A stretch of DNA of 24,430 nt. It comes from RGIG426 sp045598965. GTDB lineage: Bacteria; Bacillota; Clostridia; Oscillospirales; Acutalibacteraceae. The DNA is taken from the NCBI GenBank assembly GCA_045598965.1, contig JAZRVH010000002.1:1-24430 (forward strand). The letters run 5' to 3'. The number at the start of each line of letters is the position of its first letter. Within the stretch, counting starts at the first letter, position 1. The notes under the pieces are model-generated. The model searched no databases. It saw only the letters and a program-made list of their open reading frames with translations, and was not told the origin of the DNA. Both the position numbers and the translations under genes were made by a program. This document shows positions 7,542 to 14,718 of this stretch, in pieces.

Positions 7542-8602
7542 TTTGCCACCCCCAAAATCGTTTTCAGTGCCGAAACCAGGATTTCCATCTCCTCTTTCGA
7601 CCCTACCGTAATGCGGTTATACTCTTTGAGAAGCGGCGTTTCAAAGTGACGCACAAGCACGCCTTGCTCCCGCAACGCATTGTATAGGTCAAGTCCGCCC
7701 ATTTGCGGATGTTTTGCAAAAAGGAAGTTGGCTTTGGAATCGGTCATAACAAAGCCGAGGGCACGCAGTTCGGACACGGTCCACGCACGGTTGTCCATAA
7801 TCGTTTGACAGTTTTTCTCAAAATACGAAACATCGCAAAAGGCACCGATTCCCGCCGCCATCGTCATACGGTTGACGTTGTAGGGGTTCGTGGAATATTT
7901 CAACGTGTTCAGGTCAGCAATCAAGGCTTTGTTACCGATGGCCACGCCCAAACGGCCTCCCGCCAACGACCGGGATTTCGACAAGGTCTGGCATACAAGG
8001 AGGTTGTCGTAGGTTTTAATAAGAGAAACCGCACTCTCGGCACCAAAATCCACATACGCCTCGTCCACAACCACCACATTGTCGGGGTTGGATTTCACAA
8101 TCTGCTCAATCTCCGCAAGGCTCAACGCAATGCCGGTCGGGGCATTGGGGTTGGCGAGGAAAATCGTTTTTCCGGTGTTGCAGTAGTCGGCAACGTTCAA
8201 GGTGAAATCGTCGTTTAGCGGCTTCGTCTCATAAGGGACACGGTTGAAATCCGCCGCCACGGGATAAAAGCTATAGGTAATATTCGGGAACAATGCCGGC
8301 GTGTTTTCGTCGCAAAACGCATTAAACGCAAAACCGATAGCATCGTCCGAGCCGTTGAAAAACAGCAATTCCTCCGGCTCCACGCCGTAAAACGCCGCAC
8401 CGGCCGCCACCAAATCCCGACAAGTCGGGTCGGAATACAACTGCAAATCACCCGCCGCCTGACGAGCCAATCGCTGTGCAATCGGCGACGGCGGAAACGG
8501 CGACTCGTTGGTATTCAATTTAACGTATTTCCGTTCTCTCGGTTGTTCGCCGGGAGTATACGGCGTTAAAGCGGCAAATTTGTCGCTCATAAATCGACTC
8601 AT
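7538..8602 (-). CDS. hisC: Histidinol-phosphate aminotransferase HisC
   Basis: PLP-dependent class I/II aminotransferase of 354 residues that converts imidazole acetol phosphate to histidinol phosphate using glutamate. Visible landmarks are the N-terminal substrate segment KLNTNESPFPPSP (28-40), NPNAPTG (151-157), the PLP-binding Asp in VVVVDEAYVDF (Asp180) and the Schiff-base lysine in TLSKSRSLAGGRLG (Lys209). The start is the ATG overlapping the hisD stop; an in-frame ATG four codons later is also possible. HisC-family enzymes can overlap in function with aromatic aminotransferases, but the operon position settles the role. Confidence 0.96.
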   Translation of the reverse strand: MSRFMSDKFAALTPYTPGEQPRERKYVKLNTNESPFPPSPIAQRLARQAAGDLQLYSDPTCRDLVAAGAAFYGVEPEELLFFNGSDDAIGFAFNAFCDENTPALFPNITYSFYPVAADFNRVPYETKPLNDDFTLNVADYCNTGKTIFLANPNAPTGIALSLAEIEQIVKSNPDNVVVVDEAYVDFGAESAVSLIKTYDNLLVCQTLSKSRSLAGGRLGVAIGNKALIADLNTLKYSTNPYNVNRMTMAAGIGAFCDVSYFEKNCQTIMDNRAWTVSELRALGFVMTDSKANFLFAKHPQMGGLDLYNALREQGVLVRHFETPLLKEYNRITVGSKEEMEILVSALKTILGVAK

Positions 8603-9879
8603 TTCAAATCCTCCGTTCGGATAACCGCACTTTTTGCGTGAGCGGTAAGTCCCTCTTTTTTCGCAAACGTCGAGACGTCCTCAGCGACGGCCGCAAGTGC
8701 CTCTTTCGTATAATAGGTAAACTGCATTTTCTTCACAAAATCATCTACCGACAAGGGGCTCGAGAATTTCGCCGTGCCGCTGGTGGGCAATGTGTGGTTC
8801 GGGCCGGCAAAATAGTCGCCGAGTGCCTCGGGACAATTCCTGCCGAGGAAAACCGAGCCCGCATGCCGCACGTTTTCGAGAACGGCAAACGGATCGTCCA
8901 CACACAGCTCCAAGTGTTCCGGAGCAATTTCGTTGGCGATATCTATCACCAAATCCAGTGTGTCCGCCACAATGATTTTACCGTTTTGGTCAATGGAAGC
9001 TCTGGCAATCTCCGCACGTTCCAAAAGGGGAATTTGCACCTCCAGTTCCGCTTGAACCGCTTTCGCAAGTTCGGCACTGTCGGTCACTAAAACGGCAGAT
9101 GCGAGCTTATCGTGCTCCGCTTGGGACAACAAATCCGCCGCCAAATACTTCGGGTCGCTTTTGCCGTCAGATACAATCATAATCTCGCTGGGGCCCGCAA
9201 TCATATCAATAGACACCCGACCAAACACCTGCTTTTTGGCTTCCGCCACAAAGGCGTTGCCCGGGCCGACAATCTTGTCCACCTGCGGGATGCTTTCGGT
9301 GCCGTAAGCGAGGGCGGCAATCGCCTGAGCTCCGCCCACCTTATAGATTTTGTCCACACCGGCAACCGATGCCGCCGCCAAAATAGCGGGGTTAATTTTC
9401 CCCTCTTCCGTAGGCGGCGTTGTGATCACCACTTCTTTTACACCGGCAATTTTCGCAGGAATGGCGTCCATCAAAACGGTGGACGGATACGCCGCCGTGC
9501 CGCCCGGCACATACAGACCCGCTCGGTCTACCGGGATAACTCGCTGACCGATTACCGTGCCGTCAGGGCTATCCAAACGGAAGCCCTCACGCTTTTGGTT
9601 TTCGTGGAAACGGCGAATGTTCGCCGCCGCTTTTTTAAGAATTTCCAAAAACTCCGGCTCGACAGCCGCCACCGCTTCGTCGATTTCTTCTTTGGAAACG
9701 AGCAACGTAGTGAGCTTGGCTTTGTCGAATTTTTCGCCGTATTCAAACAGAGCTTTATCCCCGTTTTTACGGACATTTTCAATGATTTCCGCCACAATAT
9801 CGGTCACATTGAAAGAAGGGGTCACTCGAGCAAAAATTTCGTCGTTGGGCACCTCGCCGTATTTAAGAATGTTAATCAT
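8599..9879 (-). CDS. hisD: Histidinol dehydrogenase HisD
   Basis: Zinc- and NAD-dependent enzyme that performs the last two oxidations from L-histidinol to L-histidine. The protein has 426 residues, the normal length. Family landmarks are RVIPVDRAGLYVPGGTAAYPS, the NAD/metal region IAGPSEIMIVSDG, the zinc-ligand segment LLSQAEHDKLAS, the catalytic IAPEHLEL and GPNHTLPTSG. The ATG overlaps the hisZG stop (ATGA). No internal frameshift is seen. Confidence 0.97.
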   Translation of the reverse strand: MINILKYGEVPNDEIFARVTPSFNVTDIVAEIIENVRKNGDKALFEYGEKFDKAKLTTLLVSKEEIDEAVAAVEPEFLEILKKAAANIRRFHENQKREGFRLDSPDGTVIGQRVIPVDRAGLYVPGGTAAYPSTVLMDAIPAKIAGVKEVVITTPPTEEGKINPAILAAASVAGVDKIYKVGGAQAIAALAYGTESIPQVDKIVGPGNAFVAEAKKQVFGRVSIDMIAGPSEIMIVSDGKSDPKYLAADLLSQAEHDKLASAVLVTDSAELAKAVQAELEVQIPLLERAEIARASIDQNGKIIVADTLDLVIDIANEIAPEHLELCVDDPFAVLENVRHAGSVFLGRNCPEALGDYFAGPNHTLPTSGTAKFSSPLSVDDFVKKMQFTYYTKEALAAVAEDVSTFAKKEGLTAHAKSAVIRTEDLK

Positions 9880-11438
9880 TTGTCTTCCTCCAAATTTGCG
9901 GCAAGGCCGGCGGCAATGCGTTCGATGGCGTCGCTCTTAAACTTAAACGACGCTTTGTTGGAAATAAGGCGAGCACTGATGGGAACGATATCCTCAATAA
10001 CCTCGAGGTTGTTTTCCCGCAAGGTTGCACCGGTCTCCACAATATCCACAATCACGTCCGAAAGTCCCAAAATCGGGGCAATTTCGATAGAACCGTTTAA
10101 GTGGATAAAGTCAATTTCACGACCTTTTTTGCGGTAAAAACCCTTGGCAATATTGCTGAATTTGGTCGCCACACGCAACGTTTTGGTCGTGTCGTCCTTA
10201 AATCCTTTGGGTGCCGCCACCGCCATTTTACAAATGCCGGTGTTGAGATCGACCAGTTCGTACACGTCCGGCTCGTATTCAAGCAAAATATCCTTGCCGC
10301 AAACGCCTACGTCCGCCGCACCACGCTCCACGTAAATGGCAACGTCCGACGGCTTCACCCAAAAATAGCGAACACCTTTTTCGGGGTTCTCGAAAATCAA
10401 TTTGCGATTCGGCTCTAAAATCGACGGGCAAGGGAATCCCGCCTTGGCAAATGCGTTGTATACCCGCTCGCCGAGTCGACCTTTAGGGAGTGCCACGTTG
10501 ATAAACCCGTCATAAGCGGCGGCGGCTTCGTCCACTCGCTCAAGAGCGTCGGTATATACCGCAAAGCCGATAGCTTTGGAGCGACGCTTCATTTTTTTCA
10601 TCAAGCGGTCATACTGTCCACCGGACAACACCGCTTCCGGCACACCCGACAAAAAGCCTTTGAATACGATACCGTTATAATAGTTCACGTCATTGAGAAT
10701 GGAGAAGTCCACCTCAAAATACTCATTGCTGGCGGCACTGTTCAGAATGGAGCGAAAACGTGCATAGGTTTCGTTATCGGCAAACAACGTATCCAGCGTT
10801 TTTTCCACTTCCAACGGTTTGCCGTGGAGCGTGCAAAGCGTAAGCAGGGTGTCCACCGCTTCCCGATCTTCACATTCGCTGCAAAGTGCCGTAATTTCGT
10901 GGCGATTTTTTTCGGAAATCGCCTGATACAAAGCGGCGGTTTTGCGGTTACCTAATTGCAGGCGATCCACCACGCTTTGCACCAAATCCAAATCGGACAC
11001 CGCCAAAACAAACTGGCCTTTGCTGTTAATCGTCCGCAGGCTTTCCACCGCCAACGTCAACACATCGCACACTTCGTTTTCGCCCACCGTGCCAAAGCAT
11101 TCCACACCCGTTTGCAGGGTCTCACGGAACGGCTCACCGTTTCCCGCCGGACGATACACGTTTTCGTCGTAATACACCTTGCGGGTGACATCCGGCTCAT
11201 CCACGCTGTTTTTGATGATGGAAAGCGTCACGTCGGGTTTTAATGCCATCAGCTTTCCGTCGGAATCGGTAAACGTAATGACGTTGTCCGACACGAGAAA
11301 GTCTTTATTTTTTGCGTATAAATCGTATTCCTCGAATTTGCTCATTCGGTAGGGCAAAAAGCCCGCCTCAGCGTACAGCTTTCGTAAACTGAACACGATT
11401 TTTTCGTCGCTTTTTAAAATGGAATCGTTGATGTTCAT
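9876..11438 (-). CDS. hisZG: HisZ-HisG fusion: ATP phosphoribosyltransferase with regulatory domain
   Basis: A single 520-residue frame joins two subunits that are usually separate. Residues of about 1-305 are HisZ, the histidyl-tRNA synthetase-like regulatory subunit, with the class II segments LKPDVTLSI (66-74) and FRETLQTGVECFG (104-116) and the HisRS-like LSGGQYDRL (271-279). A short linker (DEAAAAYDG) leads to short-form HisG at about 312-520, starting INVALPKGRLGE and including RGAADVGVCGKDIL and the PRPP-binding stretch IVDIVETGATLRENN. HisG catalyses the first, committed step (PRPP + ATP), and the short form needs HisZ for activity and histidine feedback. Each part is near its stand-alone minimum length (HisZ about 320-390, HisG about 210). 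No separate hisG or hisZ is in the window. It is second in the operon, and its ATG overlaps the regulator's stop. Confidence 0.93.
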   Translation of the reverse strand: MNINDSILKSDEKIVFSLRKLYAEAGFLPYRMSKFEEYDLYAKNKDFLVSDNVITFTDSDGKLMALKPDVTLSIIKNSVDEPDVTRKVYYDENVYRPAGNGEPFRETLQTGVECFGTVGENEVCDVLTLAVESLRTINSKGQFVLAVSDLDLVQSVVDRLQLGNRKTAALYQAISEKNRHEITALCSECEDREAVDTLLTLCTLHGKPLEVEKTLDTLFADNETYARFRSILNSAASNEYFEVDFSILNDVNYYNGIVFKGFLSGVPEAVLSGGQYDRLMKKMKRRSKAIGFAVYTDALERVDEAAAAYDGFINVALPKGRLGERVYNAFAKAGFPCPSILEPNRKLIFENPEKGVRYFWVKPSDVAIYVERGAADVGVCGKDILLEYEPDVYELVDLNTGICKMAVAAPKGFKDDTTKTLRVATKFSNIAKGFYRKKGREIDFIHLNGSIEIAPILGLSDVIVDIVETGATLRENNLEVIEDIVPISARLISNKASFKFKSDAIERIAAGLAANLEEDK

Positions 11439-11731
11439 TTTGTTTTCTCCGTTTCTGCCAGTCTTTCAAGAGCAATTTGGTAGCCGCCCTCACCGTAGGT
11501 CAAACAGCGGTTCACACGGCTGATCGTGGCGGTACTGACCCCCACCTCGCCGGCGATTTTCTGATAACTGCATTTTTCGTTGAGCAACACAGCCGTATCC
11601 AGACGCTGTGCCATATCTCGAATTTCCTTAATGGTGCATAAATCCGCAAATAAAGCTGCCACCTCTTCCGGTGTTTTCATTGCCGCAATTACACGGCATA
11701 ACCGTTCGGTAGATTTGTCAGAATAGGGCAT
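11435..11731 (-). CDS. TrpR/YerC-like transcriptional regulator at the head of the his operon
   Basis: Small helix-turn-helix protein of the TrpR-related YerC/YecD family, 98 residues from the preferred start. It is all-helical, with the recognition region at about residues 54-76 (CSYQKIAGEVGVSTATISRV) corresponding to the TrpR HTH, and TIKEIRDMAQRL before it. It is the first gene of the histidine operon, overlaps hisZG by four bases (ATGA), and lies directly after a promoter covered by an inverted repeat. Repression of the his operon, perhaps with histidine as corepressor, is therefore the natural inference. The start chosen is the ATG at 11729-11731, which has GGAGGGGA upstream; an in-frame ATG at 11750-11752 would lie only a few bases from the predicted transcript start. 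The family is certain; the ligand is not shown by sequence. Confidence 0.9.
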   Translation of the reverse strand: MPYSDKSTERLCRVIAAMKTPEEVAALFADLCTIKEIRDMAQRLDTAVLLNEKCSYQKIAGEVGVSTATISRVNRCLTYGEGGYQIALERLAETEKTK

Positions 11732-11761
11732 ACGTCTCCCCTCCAAATTCATTGTGCTATC

Positions 11762-11790
11762 AGTTTATCACAGTAAAGCGATAAAGTCAA
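11762..11790 (-). promoter_or_regulatory. Promoter of the histidine operon
   Basis: On the minus strand TTGACT (11785-11790) and TAAACT (11762-11767) are separated by exactly 17 bases. The predicted transcript starts about 30 bases before the regulator's ATG, leaving a short leader with no room for an attenuator or T-box. Confidence 0.85.
11764..11785. promoter_or_regulatory. Candidate operator over the his promoter
   Basis: A 22-base inverted repeat with eight-base arms (TTTATCAC and GCGATAAA on the plus strand, seven of eight positions complementary) and a six-base centre fills the promoter spacer and overlaps the -10. This is where a TrpR-type repressor would block polymerase. Binding by the adjacent regulator is inferred from position only. 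Confidence 0.5.
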
Positions 11791-11845
11791 GGCTTTTTTT
11801 GAAATTTTGAAAAAACAGCAAAAAACGGGCGGTTTATAACGCAAG

Positions 11846-11875
11846 AAAAACCGTGAGCATCGCTCACGGTTTTTT
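11846..11875 (-). terminator. Terminator of the argG-argH operon
   Basis: Hairpin with arms AAAAACCGTGAGC and its complement around a three-base loop, 12 bases after the argH stop. It has runs of T on both strands, so it can work in both directions and shields the his promoter region. Confidence 0.9.
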
Positions 11876-11886
11876 CTATCCGTTTT

Positions 11887-13257
11887 TTACAGCATCGCTT
11901 TCATCGCCGCCAACTGTTTTTCCACCGAGGCAACGGAGGTGCCACCTTCGCTTACACGGCGATCGACACAGTTTTTGAGATCAACCGCCTCGTATACGCC
12001 TTCGTCAATAAGGTCGCAAAACCCTTGATAAACGTCAAGCGGCAGTGTTTCAAGCACCTCGCCGGTTTTTATGCACTCAGCAACCACTTGACCGGAAATC
12101 TTGTACGCCGTACGGAATGGAAGTCCCTTGCCCACAAGATAATCCGCCAAATCGGTAGCGTTGATAAATCCGGTCTGTGCGGCTTTCATCATATTCTCGG
12201 TCAGGACGTTCATCGTCTCCACCATACCGATGAACACGTCAAGGCACATTTTCACGGTATCCACCGCATCAAACACGCTCTCCTTATCCTCTTGCATATC
12301 CTTGTTATACGCCAGCGGCAACCCCTTGAGCACGGTGAGCAGCGAGAACAAATCACCGTACACCCGACCGGTTTTTCCACGGATGAGCTCCGCCATATCG
12401 GAGTTCTTTTTCTGGGGCATAATGGACGAGCCGGTGGTAAACGCATCGGACAGCTCCACAAACTTGAATTCCCAGCTGGACCAAAGGATAATTTCCTCGG
12501 CAAAGCGGGACATGTGCATTTGCAAAACAGCGATATCGCTCATCAGCTCCACCGCAAAATCACGGTCGGACACGCCATCAATGGAATTGAGGCACACGCT
12601 GTCGAATCCGAGCTGTTTCGCTTCAAACTGACGGTCGGTAGGAAACGTCGTTCCCGCTAAGGCACAACTGCCGATAGGCGACACATTCAGGCGTTTTTTG
12701 CAATCGGAAAGCCGGTCAATGTCACGCAAAAACATCGACGCATACGCCAGCAAATGATGCCCAAACGTAATGGGCTGTGCCCGCTGCAAATGCGTATAGC
12801 CGGGAACAATAGCGTCCTTGTACGCCTCCGCCTTGTCTAAAACCGCAGACAACAGAGCTTTTGTTTTTTCGGAAATTTCGTCAATCTCCTCCCGCAGAGT
12901 GAGACGCAAATCCAACGCCACTTGGTCGTTACGGCTGCGAGCGGTGTGAAGCTTTTTCCCCACGTCGCCCAGACGCTCCGTAAGCACCTGCTCCACAAAC
13001 ATGTGGATATCCTCGCAGGACATATCGATCTCCAAAGCACCCGACTGTAAATCGTCAAGAATGCCTTGCAACCCGTCCACAAGGGTGTCCACATCCGACG
13101 AAGACAAAATGCCGGTTGCTCCGAGCATTGCCGCATGTGCCATACTGCCGGTAATATCCTGTTTTGCCATCCGGCAGTCAAACCGAATGGAGGAGTTGAA
13201 ATCATCGGCAAGAGCACTGGTTTCACCGCTCGTTCTGCCTGCCCACATTTTTGCCAT
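11887..13257 (-). CDS. argH: Argininosuccinate lyase ArgH
   Basis: Fumarase/aspartase-superfamily homotetramer that cleaves argininosuccinate to arginine and fumarate, the last step of arginine synthesis. The 456-residue protein is full length. It shows the three superfamily regions: HTARSRND (104-111), YTHLQRAQP (154-162) and the signature GSSIMPQKKN (276-285), which carries the catalytic serine loop. Start MAKMWAGRTS is typical. It begins 20 bases after the argG stop and shares its transcript. Confidence 0.97.
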   Translation of the reverse strand: MAKMWAGRTSGETSALADDFNSSIRFDCRMAKQDITGSMAHAAMLGATGILSSSDVDTLVDGLQGILDDLQSGALEIDMSCEDIHMFVEQVLTERLGDVGKKLHTARSRNDQVALDLRLTLREEIDEISEKTKALLSAVLDKAEAYKDAIVPGYTHLQRAQPITFGHHLLAYASMFLRDIDRLSDCKKRLNVSPIGSCALAGTTFPTDRQFEAKQLGFDSVCLNSIDGVSDRDFAVELMSDIAVLQMHMSRFAEEIILWSSWEFKFVELSDAFTTGSSIMPQKKNSDMAELIRGKTGRVYGDLFSLLTVLKGLPLAYNKDMQEDKESVFDAVDTVKMCLDVFIGMVETMNVLTENMMKAAQTGFINATDLADYLVGKGLPFRTAYKISGQVVAECIKTGEVLETLPLDVYQGFCDLIDEGVYEAVDLKNCVDRRVSEGGTSVASVEKQLAAMKAML

Positions 13258-13277
13258 AGTTGTTCCCCGCTTTTTGC

Positions 13278-14501
13278 TTATTTGCCGTTTTTCTTGTTCA
13301 CCGCCGCCTGCACCTTAATGGGCAAACCATAGAGGTTAATAAATCCGGCGGAATCCTTCTGGTCATAATCGCTCTCGCCGAAGGTAGCAAGCTCATCGCT
13401 GTACAGCGAATACGAGCTCCACACGCCGGCTTTGATGATGTTACCTTTATAAAGCTTCAAACGCACTTTGCCGGTCACCGTCTCCTGGGTCTTGTCCACA
13501 AAGGCGGACAACGCCTCACGAAGCGGCGTAAACCATTGACCGTTATACACAAGCTCCGCAAAGGTGATGGAAAGGCGTTGTTTTTCGTGAAGAGTCATCT
13601 TGTCGAGACAAATGGTTTCGAGAGTCTCGTGAGCTTTATACAAAATCGTACCGCCGGGCGTCTCATACACGCCACGGCATTTCATACCCACAAGGCGGTT
13701 TTCCACAATATCAATAAGACCGATACCGTTTTTGCCGCCCAACTCGTTGAGCTTGAGAATGATGTTTTTAGCGGACATTTTTTCGCCGTCCAAAGCCACC
13801 GGCACACCTTTTTCGAAATCCAAGGTCACGTAAGTGGGCTCGTCCGGTGCTTTAATCGGAGACACGCCCATTTCAAGGAAGCCCTCTTTGTCGTACAGCG
13901 GCTCGTTGCCGGTGTCCTCCAAATCCAGACCCTCGTGAGACAAGTGCCACAGGTTCTTGTCCTTGGAATAGTTCGTCTCCCGATTGATTTTCAGCGGAAT
14001 ATTGTGAGCCTCGGCGTAATCAATTTCCTCCTCACGGGACTGGATATCCCACTCACGCCACGGAGCGATAATGGGCAGCTCCGGTGCAAAGGCTTTCAGT
14101 GCCAATTCAAAACGCACCTGGTCATTACCCTTGCCGGTACAACCGTGGCAGATAGCATCCGCATTCTCTTTAATGGCAATTTCCGCAAGACCCTTAGCGA
14201 TGCAGGGACGGGCGGTAGAGGTGCCGAGAAGATAATCCTCATACACAGCACCCGCTTTCATCGTGGGGATAATGTACTCGTCCACGTATTCCTCGGTCAA
14301 ATCGAGAACATACAGTTTCGAAGCACCGGTTTTCAGAGCTTTCTCCTCAAGACCCTCCAGCTCGTCTGCCTGTCCCACGTTACCGGAAACGGCAACCACT
14401 TCACAGTTGTTGTAATTTTCTTTCAGCCACGGGATGATAATGGAGGTATCCAAACCACCCGAATACGCTAATACGACTTTTTTAATTTTGGATTTATCCA
14501 T
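13278..14501 (-). CDS. argG: Argininosuccinate synthase ArgG
   Basis: ATP-dependent ligase that joins citrulline and aspartate into argininosuccinate. The 407-residue protein has the N-type ATP pyrophosphatase loop VLAYSGGLDTSI near residues 10-21, the GCTGKGNDQVRFEL motif and the STARPC segment typical of ArgG. The ATG at 14499-14501 has AGGAGTG upstream. It is the first gene of a two-gene operon with argH, read from a consensus promoter flanked by a good ArgR-box candidate, so repression by arginine is likely. Confidence 0.97.
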   Translation of the reverse strand: MDKSKIKKVVLAYSGGLDTSIIIPWLKENYNNCEVVAVSGNVGQADELEGLEEKALKTGASKLYVLDLTEEYVDEYIIPTMKAGAVYEDYLLGTSTARPCIAKGLAEIAIKENADAICHGCTGKGNDQVRFELALKAFAPELPIIAPWREWDIQSREEEIDYAEAHNIPLKINRETNYSKDKNLWHLSHEGLDLEDTGNEPLYDKEGFLEMGVSPIKAPDEPTYVTLDFEKGVPVALDGEKMSAKNIILKLNELGGKNGIGLIDIVENRLVGMKCRGVYETPGGTILYKAHETLETICLDKMTLHEKQRLSITFAELVYNGQWFTPLREALSAFVDKTQETVTGKVRLKLYKGNIIKAGVWSSYSLYSDELATFGESDYDQKDSAGFINLYGLPIKVQAAVNKKNGK

Positions 14502-14534
14502 AATATTTCACTCCTCTTTTTTGTTTCCTTAGGC

Positions 14535-14563
14535 ATTATACGCCCTCTTTTTTCGATTGTCAA
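14535..14563 (-). promoter_or_regulatory. Promoter of argG-argH
   Basis: On the minus strand TTGACA (14558-14563) and TATAAT (14535-14540) are exact consensus hexamers with 17-base spacing. Such a strong core promoter suggests control by repression. Confidence 0.92.
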
Positions 14564-14570
14564 CCCTTTT

Positions 14571-14588
14571 CTTGAAAAAATATGCAAG
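14571..14588 (+). promoter_or_regulatory. Candidate ArgR/AhrC operator (ARG box)
   Basis: CTTGAAAAAATATGCAAG matches 15 of 18 positions of the Bacillus AhrC box as I recall it (CATGAATAAAAATGCAAG). It ends next to the argG -35 element, seven bases away. A weaker partner (12 of 18) lies at 14602-14619, about three helical turns further upstream, as expected for a hexameric regulator contacting two boxes. Confidence 0.55.
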
Positions 14589-14625
14589 TTTTATTTATAT
14601 TTATGCTTAAAATTGCACTTTTTGA

Positions 14626-14645
14626 GGATAAATACTCATTTATCC
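14626..14645. repeat. Perfect inverted repeat between the divergent argG and glyS promoters
   Basis: Arms GGATAAAT and ATTTATCC are perfectly complementary around ACTC, ending six bases before the glyS -35 hexamer. It is followed by a short T run, so it could be a weak hairpin or an operator for glyS. Confidence 0.5.
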
Positions 14646-14651
14646 TTTTTA

Positions 14652-14680
14652 TTGACACGAACGGTGCGGCGTGATACAAT
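14652..14680 (+). promoter_or_regulatory. Promoter of glyS
   Basis: TTGACA (14652-14657) and TACAAT (14675-14680) are 17 bases apart. The transcript should start near 14686, leaving a leader of about 32 bases. That is too short for a T-box riboswitch, which many Firmicute glycyl-tRNA synthetase genes carry. Confidence 0.9.
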
Positions 14681-14718
14681 AAAAGACGTATGAAAAAACA
14701 CTTTTCAGGAGGCTTTAT

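Noticed and set aside
9112..10137. 341-codon open frame on the plus strand opposite hisD and hisZG
   Set aside because: It spans two real genes on the other strand and has a His/Arg/Phe-biased shadow composition.
13260..14471. 403-codon open frame on the plus strand opposite argG
   Set aside because: It mirrors the argG reading frame, has no ribosome site, and its product resembles no protein family; argG itself is unmistakable.
14502..14718. T-box or other riboswitch in the argG-glyS intergenic region
   Set aside because: Both predicted leaders are only about 30 bases long, and no T-box sequence or specifier stem is visible.
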